Under the pieces are notes generated by a model that worked only from the letters and a program-made list of their open reading frames with translations, did no database searches and was not told the origin of the DNA. Position numbers and translations under genes: made by a program. Positions 35,001 through 48,359 of a stretch of 64,000 nucleotides of DNA are shown in pieces (within the stretch, counting starts at the first letter, position 1; the number at the start of each line of letters is the position of its first letter). Source of the DNA: Mauremys mutica (lineage: Eukaryota > Chordata > Testudines > Geoemydidae). The stretch lies in NCBI RefSeq assembly GCF_020497125.1, contig NC_059089.1, forward strand, positions 27,756,782 to 27,820,781. The letters run 5' to 3'.

Positions 35001-37297
35001 CTGGCAGCGTGTGGTCTACTGTCTGCCTGTTTGATTGATCAGAGACACAGAGAGCATAGACTGAGTGTGGAGAGAGTAACGGGCCTATCTAACACCCACC
35101 AAAGTCAGTTTCACCATTGCAAATCATAATGTTCCCATTGATTGGAATGGACTGGATGGGGCTCTAGGAGCATCCCCTGCTGCTTTGTGCTCCTGCTTTT
35201 CCCTGTTTGGCCAGCTCTTGCCAAGTAATCAGTGTTTCAGTTCAGGAACTCAAGAAACTACTGTCAGGCCTTGGAGAGGCCTGGTGAAGAGAGCTGTGCT
35301 TATGCACGTTCAGCTCCCGGCTGATAGCACTGGTTTATGCTTAGGCTGATTGATCGTACAGTAGTGGAGAGCAGCTATTTATATAATGGCAGAACTTACA
35401 CCGACAGCGTGATGTAAATCAACTATTCAGTTCGTTGTTGGGCAAAGTGAATTGGCCAACCTTATTACTTCAAGTCAGTCAATTAATTAAAGTTCAGTGC
35501 TTAATCAAGTTCCAGTGGTCACACACAGGGCACAGTGATTTCTGTCTCCTTTCCAGAACTTATCAGAGGTTAAGTTAAAACAAAACAAAAACAACCCTCC
35601 CAAAAGTAAGGGTTAACCAATTACTCAAGTGACCGCTAAGACTCAGAATCTCATTCAAAAGCTATTACTTCTGTTGCAATTTCCCTAAGAGTCCAGCAGG
35701 GTGAGCACTACATGGATGGCTTTGCCCTTCCAGGTAAAGCATTTGTTGGCTCTTCTAGAAGCAGGTAACAATCAGAGAATTGCACTAGGGTTTCCTTTAG
35801 CTCACTAGAAACGTACATTAAAGATCAATTCCTCTTAGAAAGAACAGGTCTAGTAAGTAGCAATAATCAGATCTTAAACAATGCAGTTAATTCTTCCACC
35901 TTTTGGTCAGGAATGTTTAAAATATAGGGAGGCTTCCAGCATCTCCTTGTCCGGGTTTGTCAGTTCCCCTGGGGTGGCTGGGAGTTGCCTCTGCAGTTAG
36001 CAGGATGCCTTGTCCCCCTATTTCTTGATTACAGATCTGACATATTCCCACGTGAGAAGACGTCTAACGGTAACATTGGGTCAGACATCAATGGCTAAAG
36101 GCTTCAGTGCTCGCTCCAACAAGGGTGCATTGTCACCAGGTTTTTCCCTCCCAGAGAGGCAATGCAGGAAGGTTGACTCAGAGTAGCATTTGCCCCCTGC
36201 CCCAGACCTGGATCAGCAAGTGAAAAAATGCCGGGAGTCTGGATGGAGTGGGCTGGCTTGGTGGAAGAGGGAAAGTGAATACAAAGCTCCAGAGAATGAG
36301 GAGAGCAGGTGATGCCAGATACAGACTGTCTCAAGTACAAAAAGAAAATGATACAGCATTGATATGATCAGTCCCTTAACAGAGAAATGTCTTTCAAATA
36401 TATCTAACCACATGTTTTAGTAACTCCCCAAGAACATTCATAACTTGCGAACAGATGATACTCAGCATATATGGGAGGATATTCAATTAGATTTCTCTCT
36501 TTTTTTCAAGAATGTGGTACAAAAAGCAATTTCTCTTTTTTGAAGAATGTAATATCACAGTGCAATGGAAATACATCAAAGGAAAACTCAGAGAGCAGTA
36601 TCCCTGCTTTGCATTTTGAAAAACAGTCAGGAAAAATATGTTGTTTACCTGAATTTGTTTTTCATAAGGTCTCCCGGTGGATTTATAAACTAACCTTTCA
36701 TCTGTGAATACCTGACCGTATATACCATCAATAACGTAAGCTTCACCTCCTGCATTAATACAAAGTTAGGGCGTAGGGGAAAAGTGCATAAATCTAAACA
36801 AAAGTTATCAAAAAGACGATATCCAGTAACCAGTGGGACAAAGTAATGAGATCAGGGTGAATTCCCCTCTCAGATTTTTCCAGCTGTTAGAAACAAGTGA
36901 GTTGTGCTTTCCCCTGCCAAAGCCAGAGCTCACCGTCCTGTCCAGCTCTTAGCTACCGACCCTGCTCCACAATAGCAAGGTGAATACAAATTATCGGGAT
37001 GCAGAGATTCCACAACACAGGTAATTAAAGGCCGGACAACACGTTTCATTACAAACATTTTTTTTTTTTTGCAGGACGCTGTTGAAGTGCAGAATGTCCC
37101 GTGCTCTGGGGTGCAAACTCCTCTTCCCAGACAGGCCCAAGAGAAATAACAAAACCTGCCAGCTTAGATATTTTTAAGCGACAGAAACAAAACACAGGAG
37201 TGGACGGGGTGAGAGTTCTGTTTTGGTTTGATCTGGTGCTAGTGGGGGTGTTGGGGAGTAGCTGGCCCGCTGGGGGGGTTGGGCATTCAGCCTACGT
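32095..37297. other. Intergenic sequence, no gene seen
   Basis: No gene or complete transposon is recognised. About 33660-34140 is AT-rich and free of recognised repeats, so it could be a conserved non-coding element; a (GT)n/(GGAT)n simple repeat lies at about 34284-34318. A T-homopolymer run is found near 37059-37070. Confidence 0.5.
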
Positions 37298-37875
37298 GTG
37301 ACAGGCTCTGCCATTGAGAAGGAGCCAACACCAACACCTGTGCATCATTATTACCTGAGTAGCTGGGCAGCAGTTAATTAGGTACAAAGCATCTGGGCCA
37401 AAGAAAATGCTCAGAAGAACTCAGCTGGGGGCCCCAGAAGACAGAAAGGAAGCTGCTGAGGGGAGGGACTTCTCAGCGAAGCAGGACAGAGCTCACCAGA
37501 CACGGGGACCTGAGGGAGCAGATTCCCAAAGGGCGAGGACAGGAAACGCCTAGGGAGCCCAGAGCCAGCAGGAGGGTTTCACTAGGCAGTGGCAAGGGGT
37601 CCAGGGGACTATGTACTGCTGGGAGCAGCTGCAGTGGTTTGACTTCCATGAGAACCCCGAGTCCAGAGAAGAAACCCTTCCGCAGCGATGGCGGGAGGCC
37701 TGACTCCAGAAAAGGGTCCTAGGTGCAGGAGAAGGATGGCCTCAGGAGAGGGCACACTGACTAAGATTAGCTTGTGTCTGCCAGCCAGGGCTCTGGTGTG
37801 AAGGCTCGTTTGAATATCCCATTCGGCTGATGAGTAAATAAACTAGACCCGCTGAGAGTGGGCATTGTTCGCTAT
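37298..37875 (+). repeat. Purine-rich block, possibly an LTR or gypsy-like fragment
   Basis: The block starts near tgtgacaggctctgcc and is rich in AG on the + strand, with an AATAAA (about 37836) near its end. Texture resembles reptile LTRs, and the block at 48360-48955 looks alike, but I find no matching target duplication and cannot name a family. Confidence 0.28.
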
Positions 37876-38054
37876 ATACAAGCCACAAAGAACTTACTGA
37901 TGGCCCATAAGGGGAAACTGAGGCAGACATGCCATCATAGTTCTGCAGTGGGCAGCGAGCAAGTGCTCGGAGGGCATGGGGGGTGCCTGCTACAACGTGG
38001 GGAATTTGTGTTTTTACATTTCACACGTGATTTCCTCACATAAAAAGCCATGTT

Positions 38055-38145
38055 GCAGCCAGTGGCTAAGGCACTAGACGGGTGGCTGGGAGACCTGGCT
38101 TCTATTTCTGGCCCATTCAGCTTGGGCCTCTCTGCTGAGACTGCC
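38055..38145 (+). repeat. tRNA-head SINE fragment
   Basis: The string 'agtggctaaggcactagac' followed by 'ctgggagacctggcttctat' resembles the tRNA-like head of MIR-type SINEs ('ggttaaggcac', 'gagacctgg'). It is a fragment only. Confidence 0.45.
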
Positions 38146-41100
38146 AACATGGGAACAAGTTTATATCAAGGATGGTAGTGTTTTCTGGGAGGCGGGACTG
38201 GTCTCTTTGATTGAGACCACTCACTTCATTTTGCACAGGCCACCAAACACTTGCCAGATGGGAATTCACTCTGGCCTGCGGTGGGCAAGTGGCCTACAGA
38301 AGAATCCCACAGAATATAGCACAGCTTGGTATCTACTGCTTAGCTGCTGCCTCCAAAACTGAATTGTCAATGTGGAAGGGGCAGGGGCGCTGCATTGCTT
38401 GTGTCCTGCCAGACAAACATCCCGGCTGTAGTTCTGAGAGACTGAGAGGCGCAGGTTTTCCATACTCTGTCAGAACTGGAGCTAAGATGCTCTACCCTGA
38501 AGTGGCAGATGTTTTTAATCTGGTTACTGAAATGGCCTGAGAGACTGGTGGCACTGTGTTCAGAGCAGCATCTGTCATACAGTCCTGACCACTGCAGGGA
38601 ATATTTAGGGGTTTTTAAAAAGAAAATAGTACGCTAACTGTAAGTGAATTTGTAGCCTCTAGAGTCTGGCATTCCCTAATTGATTGATAGGCTAGGATTG
38701 TCAGCGCTTAAAGAGATAATTCAATTTCTAAAATCCCATTAAGTGGTGAAAGATTTGTTGATTGTTGAATTGTTTCCTATGTTATGCAAGTCATTTGGTC
38801 CGGCTCACTTGGAAATCCATTTCCCATTTATGAAAAGCTGATGACAGAGCCTTTGTTTCTGGCATACTGATGCCTCCTGGTCATGCCTCCCCACTGTACT
38901 GACACGCTTAGGTCTGTCAGAGTAACATGGGCAAGAAGAGCTCAAAGGAAGAATGCCCAATTGTTAGAGGAGAAATGGCAGAGTGCAGAGGAGCCTAGCA
39001 GGGATCGACATACCTGGAAAAAGCACAACTCTCCCTGGCCAGAATAGTAAGTTCTGTTCTGCCTGAATTAGTAAAAGGATGGCAGGCTAGTTCTGGAACC
39101 CTAAGCCTTCCATGATCCATCATGTGGTTGGCTGTTCCCAACAATGCCCCTACATTATTGCCAACAGGGAGCTAAGCTATCTGCAGTGTGCTTAACTCAC
39201 TCCGCGCCCAGGAACAAGACCATTGCCTGGACAGACTTCAGGAGTAAGACTCCATGGTTTGTCTTTTGTCTGTTTCCATATGCAGTTTTTTTCTGTCTAT
39301 GTAATTGCAAGGCTAGTGTAAAAAGGACTTCTTGCATCTCCCGATGAAACATTCGGCACTGGCCGCCGGACTCGATAGACTGTGTCTGATCTAGTCCAGA
39401 CAACACTTGTGTAGCTAGTTGTAGTGATATGTTCAAAAACAGCTTATTACAACAAAGTCCTTCCTAGGAACTCCTGTGCCTCTCCCTTTCCCTTCACCTC
39501 CTGTTGTGTAAAAGGGTGTGGTTATTCTAATACAACACACTAAGCCCATGACCAAAACAGGCTTTGAGGCGATAAAGGAACAACCTCCATCTCTCTGGGT
39601 GTTGCACTGGTACCATTTGTCATGCAGCGGCTAAACTTTCTTTTCTGTTTTCAGTGTGTATTCTTCGTTTCCATTTGCCACCCCCACACTGATACAAAAT
39701 CTCCTCCTCATTTTGTTTCCATAGAAATCCTCAGCTGTAAATCCTTAAGTAACTATTTTATTTATAGTGTTCTATTCATATCCTTTTGAGCCGAGGACTC
39801 CAGGAAATGAAACAGAAAAGGCACCTCTTTGAAATGCATCCAGACTTTTATTGTTTAAGTGAAAAAGTAACATTCACATTTAAAGGAAATATTGGTGGAT
39901 AAATTGTTTTTAAGAATATATAATTGGATATAATTTTTCATTCAGTTAGATAGTTCATTGAATTTTTTTTTATGTAGAGCAATAAGCATAGGTTCAATTT
40001 TAGTTGCATTTATGTAAATATTCTATTTTTATAAAAAATTGGACATTTTATAAGTGTCCTGTGTAATGTTAGTAACTTTAAATAACACACATTGTTTTTG
40101 GTAGGCCCTTCTTTTAAATATTTCAGAGATCAGTAAATATGAAGTAGTGTATATAATCATCATCATCATAACAATTAGCATTATTCTAATTAATGGGCAG
40201 AGCTTATGGCAATGCACCCAGATGGAAAATCAGTGCTTGCTGCAGATTTGAGTTCCTCCCTGAGTTTTTGAAGAGGTCTACAGAATTTGAGCTTCCATTT
40301 AGAAAAAACCAAACCACCACCCTCTGAAACATTTCCAGCCCCTCTGCTGGAAAGTCGATGTGCGGCTATCTGACTTTCTCAGCAGCCGGATAGACTGAAA
40401 CAACAGAGCAACAACGGAAGTGGAAATTTTCCCATTAATCTCAATAGAGAGTGCTAAATTGACATCCTAGTTTCTGAACATGTATTCAGAGGGCCATAAT
40501 GCTACTGATTCACATCCTAGTCCACTCCAGCTATGAGGTGCATCCTTATTAACATTATAGCACTGAGGAAGAACACCTTAAAGGTCTTACAATGGTGTCC
40601 AGTTATTCCAGACATGAGCTCCTGTAAATACTCAGCAAGCTACTTGGGCCTTCACCTCTCTCAATAAATTAAAGTGTCTTAACTGGAAGTTATGATTTTG
40701 AATATAGTCAAACTGCTATACGTTGGGCAATTTGGGATTAGCGCTAATGTATAGTTATAGCCAAGCATCTTGCCAAGGGGAGTCACAGATTAACGTTATT
40801 ATTTATCACTAAAAGAATCGGTTTGCGGTGGGTGAGAGCAAGAAACAGACGTAGCTATTACTCTTGATTGTCTAGTGGAAAACATAATGCATTGCAATGG
40901 TATTTGGTGTGCAACTAGTTTTGCTCCCAAATACCTCTTTCCGGCAAACACTCATCTCTAATGGACTTAGCGGGTGATTTGTAAATATAGCTCAAGTGAG
41001 GAGCTACCAGATCTCATTTTTCAGGTAGTCGTTTTTTCTGGTGGGTAGCTGGGGTTTCTTTTGCCCAATGCTGTACCAAGGACATGGCTTTTTGTATCTC

Positions 41101-41283
41101 AGCCTAAGGAGACAGTCAAATGGAGCATCTATGTCAATCAGACTATCAGTTTCTATCAATGAAGCAGGACAGTAGCAGTACTACATATGGTAGTTCTTGC
41201 CCTGGTTGGCTTTTACTGAGCAATTTCCTACAGGGGATTTAGCAGATCTCATTTGATGATATGTGGATTTCCGGTTAGCAGAT
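38146..41283. other. Intergenic sequence, AT-rich islands
   Basis: No gene is found. A short repeat remnant of the 'gaaacattcggcactggcc' type lies near 39343-39400. The sections 38600-38860 and 39770-40210 are AT-rich with homeodomain-type cores and no recognised transposon. They are candidates for conserved elements on composition alone. Confidence 0.45.
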
Positions 41284-41296
41284 GTAGCCTACTTCA

Positions 41297-41668
41297 AAAA
41301 GAACAGGAGTACTTGTGGCACCTTAGAGATGAACAAATGTATTTGAGCATAAGCTTTCGTGGGCTATTGCCCACTTCTTCGGCTGCATAGAATGGAACAT
41401 AGAGTGAGGAGATGTATATACACACACACAGAGCATGAAAAGGTGGGAGTTGTCTTACCAACTCTGAGAGGCCAATTAAGTAAACTCCCACCTTTCCATG
41501 CTCTCTGTATGTGTATCTAGATCTCCTCACTCTATGTTCCAGTCTATGCATCCAATGAAGTGGGCTGTAGCCCATGAAAGCTTACGCTCAAATAAATGTG
41601 TTAGTCTCTAAGGCGCCACAAGTCCTCCTGTTCTTCTTGTGGATACAGACTAACACGGCTGCTACTCT
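41297..41668. mobile_element. Inverted pair of Penelope-like tails inserted as one unit
   Basis: The left arm (about 41297-41450) is the reverse complement of the right arm (about 41486-41640) along about 150 bp, with a loop of about 35 bp. The right arm carries the extra terminal 'gatacagactaacacggctg' part that the left arm lacks. GTAGCCTACTTCA flanks the whole unit on both sides (41284-41296 and 41669-41681), so both arms arrived in one event. Each arm has the hammerhead-like stem-loop. No coding sequence is present. Confidence 0.88.
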
Positions 41669-41681
41669 GTAGCCTACTTCA

Positions 41682-44600
41682 GTGACTGATGTCAAGAATT
41701 ATTGGCACATTATAACTGTTAAAATTATCCAGTTTCCCTGGATAGGTTCAAGTGGCCAAAACTCCTTCCATGGGCTACTCCCAAATACATTTCCATTATG
41801 CAAGTATTTTGGGGAAATTCACTGATTGAACATAGTGAGTTGAGCAACTAACATACCCAGTGTTGGTGCTGCCACTATATCAGAGGCTGGAAGGCCAAAT
41901 AACACATGCCATGGGAAGGACATTTCCCAAATCCTTTCATAGACTGCTGCATATTCTCCAGAAATATCTAATTTCTATTTGAAGGATACTTGCGCCAGTT
42001 TGATTTGATGCCTGGAGTCGTGACTCAGCCACTTCCTCTTTTTCCTTACTGCCCTAAATTACCTGGGTACTTTTAGTATTTTACTCCCTAAACATTTTTG
42101 CAACGTGGTGTTTTTTTATTTGGCCACTGGTCTCCTCTTTGTGATTGCAGAGTCCAAGTAACACAGCACCTCTTATGCACGAGCCGTGCAGACAAAGGAA
42201 GTGGTTTCCCTAGCAACAAGGCCATGCACAAGTTTTTAGAACAGCTCCTTCTCCTGAGGAAGTTCCCCCAGGTTAATGGATTGGGTATAAGCTCATATGG
42301 AAAACGGGAATCTTTCTGCACATTTTTCTGATGAACTGAAGGGGGATGGGCCAGATAACAGCCCATTCCCTGATCAGGCCTAGGCTGCGGCTTGCTGAGT
42401 TATTTCTAATATTCCTGGGCTAGTTCCACTTTTCTTTTTCCAGATCCTGCAACCTGCTTTCACCTGGGCTCTCAGAGCCTGTTTTCTCCCATGTCAGACA
42501 CGTTGCCGTCTGACAGCTTGTGAGTGTGAAGAGTGAGTACGGCCTGGGCAGTGGCAACGCAAGTGTCCCACATGTCATGCCCGGCCATGGTACCGCCTGT
42601 CCTGACCGTGAGGGCTCCCGCCAATGTTCTAGCTCAATTCCCAGTCTGACGTTGAACTTTCTGCTGAGACTGCAAATAGAGAGGCCAGTTAGTGCCAAGG
42701 TGGGTGAGTTTTTGTTGTCTGGACCCTAGGATCTGGACTGAGACTGACCAAACTCATTTCATATTGGCAACCAAGCGGCCTCCAGATGGTAATGACTTTT
42801 GGATTCAAACCAGTGCTCTAGAGGTGAGAGGCTCTGTATTCCATTACCCGTCCCTCTGAAATATATCATACACACTTCAAACCTTTCCCATTTTATAGGC
42901 AGATTTAACTGCGCCACATAACAGCTTAGAACAACAGTGGGTTTTTAAATGTTCTAAATAGAACACGACTGAAATATTTAACAAGTGGAAGGAGAGGGGG
43001 CTTCCCTCCTCTTCCTTTCCGTATACGTATTAAAATAATTAGTTTAACAAAGAGGACTTTGTTCCCCTCCCCCAGTCCCTTTGAGTCCTGATGGTGTCTG
43101 GCGCAACAGTGCAGCTGTAATTCAGTCTCAGGGTTTTGCTGGCATTTATACATGCCGCTTTGAACCGCTCTCACAGTTTATAGTGTCAGCAGAACATCTT
43201 GATTGAATTACAACCTTGTATTCAGTTAGGAGCCATGTATTATTCTTGATGCAGTTGAGTTGTAGGTGTCTGTCTCTGCTTATCTGGGGAGAGCCCCCTT
43301 CTAGAAACAAGGAGACCAGATGTAGGACTGGCTGCAGTGTCAGCCCCAGTGCGGGGTGGCAAGCATGGCGAAGAAGAGGCCCACACCATCACTGGGAAAG
43401 GCTTTCCTGGGACTTGAGTGACAGCTAAATGTACACAGGCTGGGGCGAAGCACGTCTCCTCTAGGGTTACGGTCCTAGGCAAGCAGAGAAGGGCTGCCCT
43501 TCAGAGCCCCAAATCACTCACCAGCTTTTACTGCCCCAGAGGTTCTGCTGCCTGTTCTGCCCAGTGTAAGCAGGAGAGCTCGACAGGCTGTTGAAGGCAG
43601 CAGGCAGTCAGAAAAGGCCCAGCACCTCCTAGCCCCGGCCCTTCCCTGCGTTAGAGCTCAGCTCATGGTTTCAGGCAGCAGGCTGTCTTTGACCACTGGG
43701 CCTAAAGCTGGTCTCCAGGGTCTCACTCAGCCTGAATGGTAAAGATGAAAGGAGATAATTTAGCAGCCTGTTTCCCCATTTTCTGACATTGGTGGTTAAT
43801 GCCCAAGCTGGAATCTCAGACCCTTCCAAGCCCCTAGTAAAGCCCAAATAATTTGCTTTGCCTAATTTGCTACCCAGTCACACTGTGATGCATGCTCAGT
43901 CTGTCTGTTCTGAACAGGCCCCTAAAATGTCATCAAACAACTGGTTCTCACCCACGCCCTTTAATCAATGACTCTTGGGTGCATTTCTTTTCTTCTAAAG
44001 AGTCTGCAGTTCAATTTCCTTTCTGAACCACAACAGCCCATGCAAATACATTAACGCTGAGCACATGCTTAGTTAAAAACAGACATTGTAGCAATGCACA
44101 TGCCAGCAACCGGCTGACGTTGCACCAATCACGGAGCATGGAGTTAAATCCGGGAGAGGAAAAAACAACCTTAATAGTCCTATAAATTCTCTGCTCCTAA
44201 TTTATTATCTTTGTTTTTCAATCTGAAGGGAAATCCTGTTCATATCATATCAGTCGGCAATAATATGCATTTCCCACAGTGCCACTCAGCCAGGAGCTAG
44301 ACCTCACATGGGGCTGCCATCTGAACCCAGCCCAGGACAGAATCGCTAGGCGACAGCCTTCCCATCACATTGCTTATTGGGCTGAAAGAGACACTTGAGC
44401 CACATCAATGTAGCTAATCTCTTAACTAAATTAAACTGTAACCCCCCCAACTCTTCAAAACAGGAAGCGAGACATGGAGTGAGACGCCGTGGGAGAGCCG
44501 CTGATGCGTGACACACGTCTGGTCCAGCAGTGCAGCACACTGGACTCTTGAGGCTGAGAAGGAGGAAATAGCTAATGGTGCACTAGTGAGCTTTCCCATG

Positions 44601-47600
44601 CAGAGCAAAGGCTCCTTTAGCCCAGAGCAGAAAGAATGGTGACCAGGAGGCCAGGCTGGGGCAAAAGGGACATCAGGGAGACCGTCGGAGTTCTGAAGCA
44701 GGGTGACGAGACCTCCAAGGAAAGGAAACGGAAAAGCCTGTCGTTACAAGTCAGATCCTGAGCACCCCTCTCAGCCTGGCTGGGCAGAGGACATGAGGAA
44801 ACTCACAGAATGCAGTGGGCTTTCAATGTAAGCCCAACAGAGTTAAGAAGAGCAGATTTTGGTGTAAGCACATCTGTAGGACACTATGTTGCACTTTTTT
44901 AAAATGATCAATTAATTGGCCACCATCTTCTGGAGTGGTCAGAGAACTTCGTGCCTGCCTAGCCATTAGCAGGACAATATTCTCTTCAGCTTGTCTAGTT
45001 CACAGCCCTCTTAATGGAGAAATGGTTAAAACGTATGAACTGCAGCCTAGCATGTGTGCCACCTGGGCAGGAGACTCAGATTGCTCTCCCGCTGGGGGTG
45101 CCAGCATGGAACGATTCTAGCCAACGAGATATGCCCCAGCATGCTCACAAGTCACGCTGGCGGTGCCTCTGTCCCAGGAGGTAAACAGCTCCCAGAGAAC
45201 ATTGAAACAGGAGTGGACATTAAGAAGCTGTAGGCATTAGGGATTTGCTCCCTTTAAAGGACAGATGTGTGTGTGCGCTTGGGGCAAAACTCTGCTTCCC
45301 ATGCAAGTAGGGTCTCTGGGGTCGGGCTCACTGCTAGGTCCCCTTCCTGCTTTTGTCTGCCCTCCCAAGGCACCATGACTCCAGCCATTGTCATCAGCAT
45401 GCCCTTCCCCTCATCTGTCTTATGGCTCGGAGACAGCACATTGATCCGACAGACTGAAAACTGGACTAACGCACACCAAAATAGTACAGAGTTCAGGTTT
45501 TCGATGTTAATCTCTTGCATTTAAAACAACCTGATTAGCGCACAAGGAGTGGCTGCCTTTCTTTAGGCAGTGTTTGTTAAACGTTTTCCTGAGAGTGCTC
45601 TTTAGGATGGACCGAGTCCCAAAGGCAGGCTGTTCCCGGTGGTAGGAGGCGGCAGGCATTGTGTTGATTTCAGGGGCCTGATGATGAAGAAGGCAATGTT
45701 CATTAAATGTGACCAATGTTCCGTTCTGAGACCCTTCCCTTCCCTGGGGCACATGTTTGGGAGCAAACCTTATTTTGTTTTTTCCTCTGGTACGCGCTAA
45801 GGGTGCAAAATCCAGTAGGTGTTAATAGACCACGAGCGCTGTCTGAGGACTAGATGAGAAACAGGACACCAGTGCTCCCATAAGCAATGCACAGAGATAA
45901 CATGTTATAGCTTGGCCCCGATCCTGCAAACACCTGCTCACATGAGCAACTTCATGTAGGTGGAGAGTCCCCTCCGGGGAACGGTTCCCTGAGGTTTACA
46001 ACATCTGACCTGAACCAATGTGTTTGGTTTTGTCTTCTTATCTGAATGTTAACCAAGGAAGACACGTGCCACGGCTCTCCTCTGCAACTCCCCCCGTCCA
46101 TTCCCCACCTCCCAAGTGAGCCCACATTAGCTCTGCCTCAGTAATACGTTTCCTTTCTCCTCTGCAGTGCCAACATTTCTAGCAGGATCTATATCTTTCC
46201 ATAGGCAGTTTGTTTCATCACAGTAGCATAATAATGTGCTGAGAAGAGCTCATCGTTGTGAATTAATGTTTAAAAGCTCTCACTTTTGGGTTGTTGAAAT
46301 GAATGTTAATTTGACAAATGGCAGTCATTGGAATTGAGAGGGCATTAACATGGAAATAAGAGTTAACCTCCAGCGGGGCGGTTGCAAGGTGAGAGGAACA
46401 CATGCTGCAGAAGCTGTAGGTTTTCACCTGATGCTCGTATTGTAAATACTGTTAGTGCCCTGTCTATTTATAGAACGGTAATTTAAAGGCTAGTTCAGGA
46501 AAATCTGAATGACATCTCCTTAAGAGAAGCAATCGCAGGGTATCTGGGAAGATGTCATGCAGCTCTCCAGCTTTCGCTCTCAAAAATACTCATATGTCCA
46601 CTAAATCAATTTGCCTTTTTCTTGTAACTGCATTTGCAGGGCCATTCTTTTCCATTTTCTGTCACTGTCACATGTTAATTCATGTCACTATACAGCACCA
46701 GCAGCCAGCTCCCCAGGACTTGTATTTAAAGAGTGGTTCTCACATTTCCTGAATGCACAACCAAGCTGGTTGGGCTTCTGCTCTAAACAGTTGCTTAATG
46801 TAAACATTACACCAAAATTAGGTTTTTTTGTGCATCAAGCAGTGAATATTGAATAAAGCAGCGACTCCCATAACAGACTCCACTTTGCTACTTGTGGATC
46901 TAGAACCAACCAACAATCCCTGCCAGAGATTGAAATTCGTTTGCTACGTTCTCTATCAAATATTTCCTCTTTGGTTTCCACTTTTTTTCTGACATTTTCC
47001 ACAGCATTTTCTTTGGCTTCCACTTGTTTTTTTTTCTTTTTTCTAATTCTTTTTGCCTCCTTTTCTTCTTCAGTTTTTTAACTAACGAAAAGGGGAGGGG
47101 GTGAGAATGAGAAAAAGAGGAAAAGAAAAAAAACGCAAGACCAAGAATAAAAAATCCTGATAATTTTTAATTACAGGAAATTTTTAGAGGAAATTTTTCA
47201 TTTGGAAAAAAGATTGATGGTTTTTCATTGAAAAATAGTCTTGAATGAAAGATTTTGACCAGCTCTACAAATCTCTTATTTTACCCAATCTAAAAACAGT
47301 CACATGATTGGCATCTGAAACATGTGCAGGTGTTACCCAGGGGAATAGCTGCGGGCGTCACTGTTTTGGTTTCCAAAGCATTAGTTCTGGAGAGAAAGGG
47401 CAGAATTTGGGGCAGTGTTGGTAAATGGTAGGCTGTGTGTGTGTGTGTGTGTGTGCGCGCACACAGATGTGGGGGGGGGTGGGAGGAAGTAGCAGTTGCA
47501 CAGAGAGGTGGACTCACAAACAGAAACTTACAGCTTTTTTTAACAAGGAGGTTTATGTTCAAAAGTTGGCTTAGTCCCAAGGCACCTGTAGCCTTCTCCC

Positions 47601-47994
47601 TTGGTAGCATAGTTGAGGTGACCCTTTCGCAAGATTTTTTTGCATTAGTTTCTCTGGTGTATTTAAGTAACAAAAATGCTTCCCTTGGACTTTAGACATC
47701 AGGTTTTTCTTTTCTCCTCTCTCTTCACTTTTGTGGCAAGGATGGTTCTATTTTAGAGGACACATTGGAGGCTTTTTCTTAAAGGGATTCATTCCTAACA
47801 CAGGGCTGTCACACAGAGCAGGTTTCATTCCACACCACTGTCATCTCTTTGGCCCAGAATCCCACCAAACTCCTGGGTTAGTGCCAGCGCCCTCTCACAC
47901 ATGCCGTTCCTCCAGGACAGGTGCTGCCTCGTTCCTGGGAGGATTCAGTGACTCTTGTGTTAGGTGTTCCGCCTCTTCTTGCCAGAGGAGAATC
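41682..47994. other. Intergenic sequence, no gene seen
   Basis: Nothing coding is recognised. About 46200-46520 is repeat-poor and AT-rich. A pyrimidine-rich to purine-rich switch occurs at about 46960-47140, ending in a fragment like 'gattttgaccagctctac', which looks like one terminus of a dispersed repeat. A (GT)n microsatellite followed by a G run occupies 47434-47479. Confidence 0.5.
47434..47479 (+). repeat. (GT)n microsatellite and poly(G) run
   Basis: About 11 GT units, then a cgcgcacaca stretch, then nine G. It is a simple repeat. Confidence 0.9.
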
Positions 47995-48005
47995 TTGTTA
48001 CATCA

Positions 48006-48134
48006 ATTATCAGAGGGGTAGCCGTGTTAGTCTGGATCTGTAAAAGCAGCCACGAGTCCTGTGGCCCTTATAGACTAACAGAAGTTTTGGAGCATGAGCT
48101 TTCGTGGGTGAATACCCACTTCGTCGGATGCAAG
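48006..48134 (-). mobile_element. 129-bp Penelope-like tail with 11-bp target duplication
   Basis: TTGTTACATCA flanks the element at 47995-48005 and 48135-48145. Read on the minus strand it starts a few bases before the stem-loop (about 48082-48128), runs through 'ctgttagtctataagggcca' and ends 'gacta(a)cacggctacccctctgat'. It is the tail alone: everything upstream of the stem-loop is missing. Such clean short units suggest a defined start point of the copied RNA. Confidence 0.85.
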
Positions 48135-48359
48135 TTGTTACATCAGTGACTCATTTGCGTTGACACCAGCAATATATGCATCATGGTAAACAGAAAAGGC
48201 ACCAGGAACTGCATGGTGGGCTGTGCCGCCACGCCCTGCACGCTGGGGCCAGCCTGTCCCAGGCTTCCACAAGCAGACACCAGCTATGCTGAAGAATAAC
48301 GCCGAGTCAGCATAGAGCGTGTGGTGCTTTATGCAGATTTTGCCATAGTGCCAGGAGAT

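Noticed and set aside
35032..38688. TGATTGAT (PBX-HOX type) sites at 35032, 38681 and elsewhere as autoregulatory enhancers
   Set aside because: About six hits on both strands of the window are only modestly above chance for an 8-mer in AT-rich DNA; one of them is inside PBX3 exon 8 itself.
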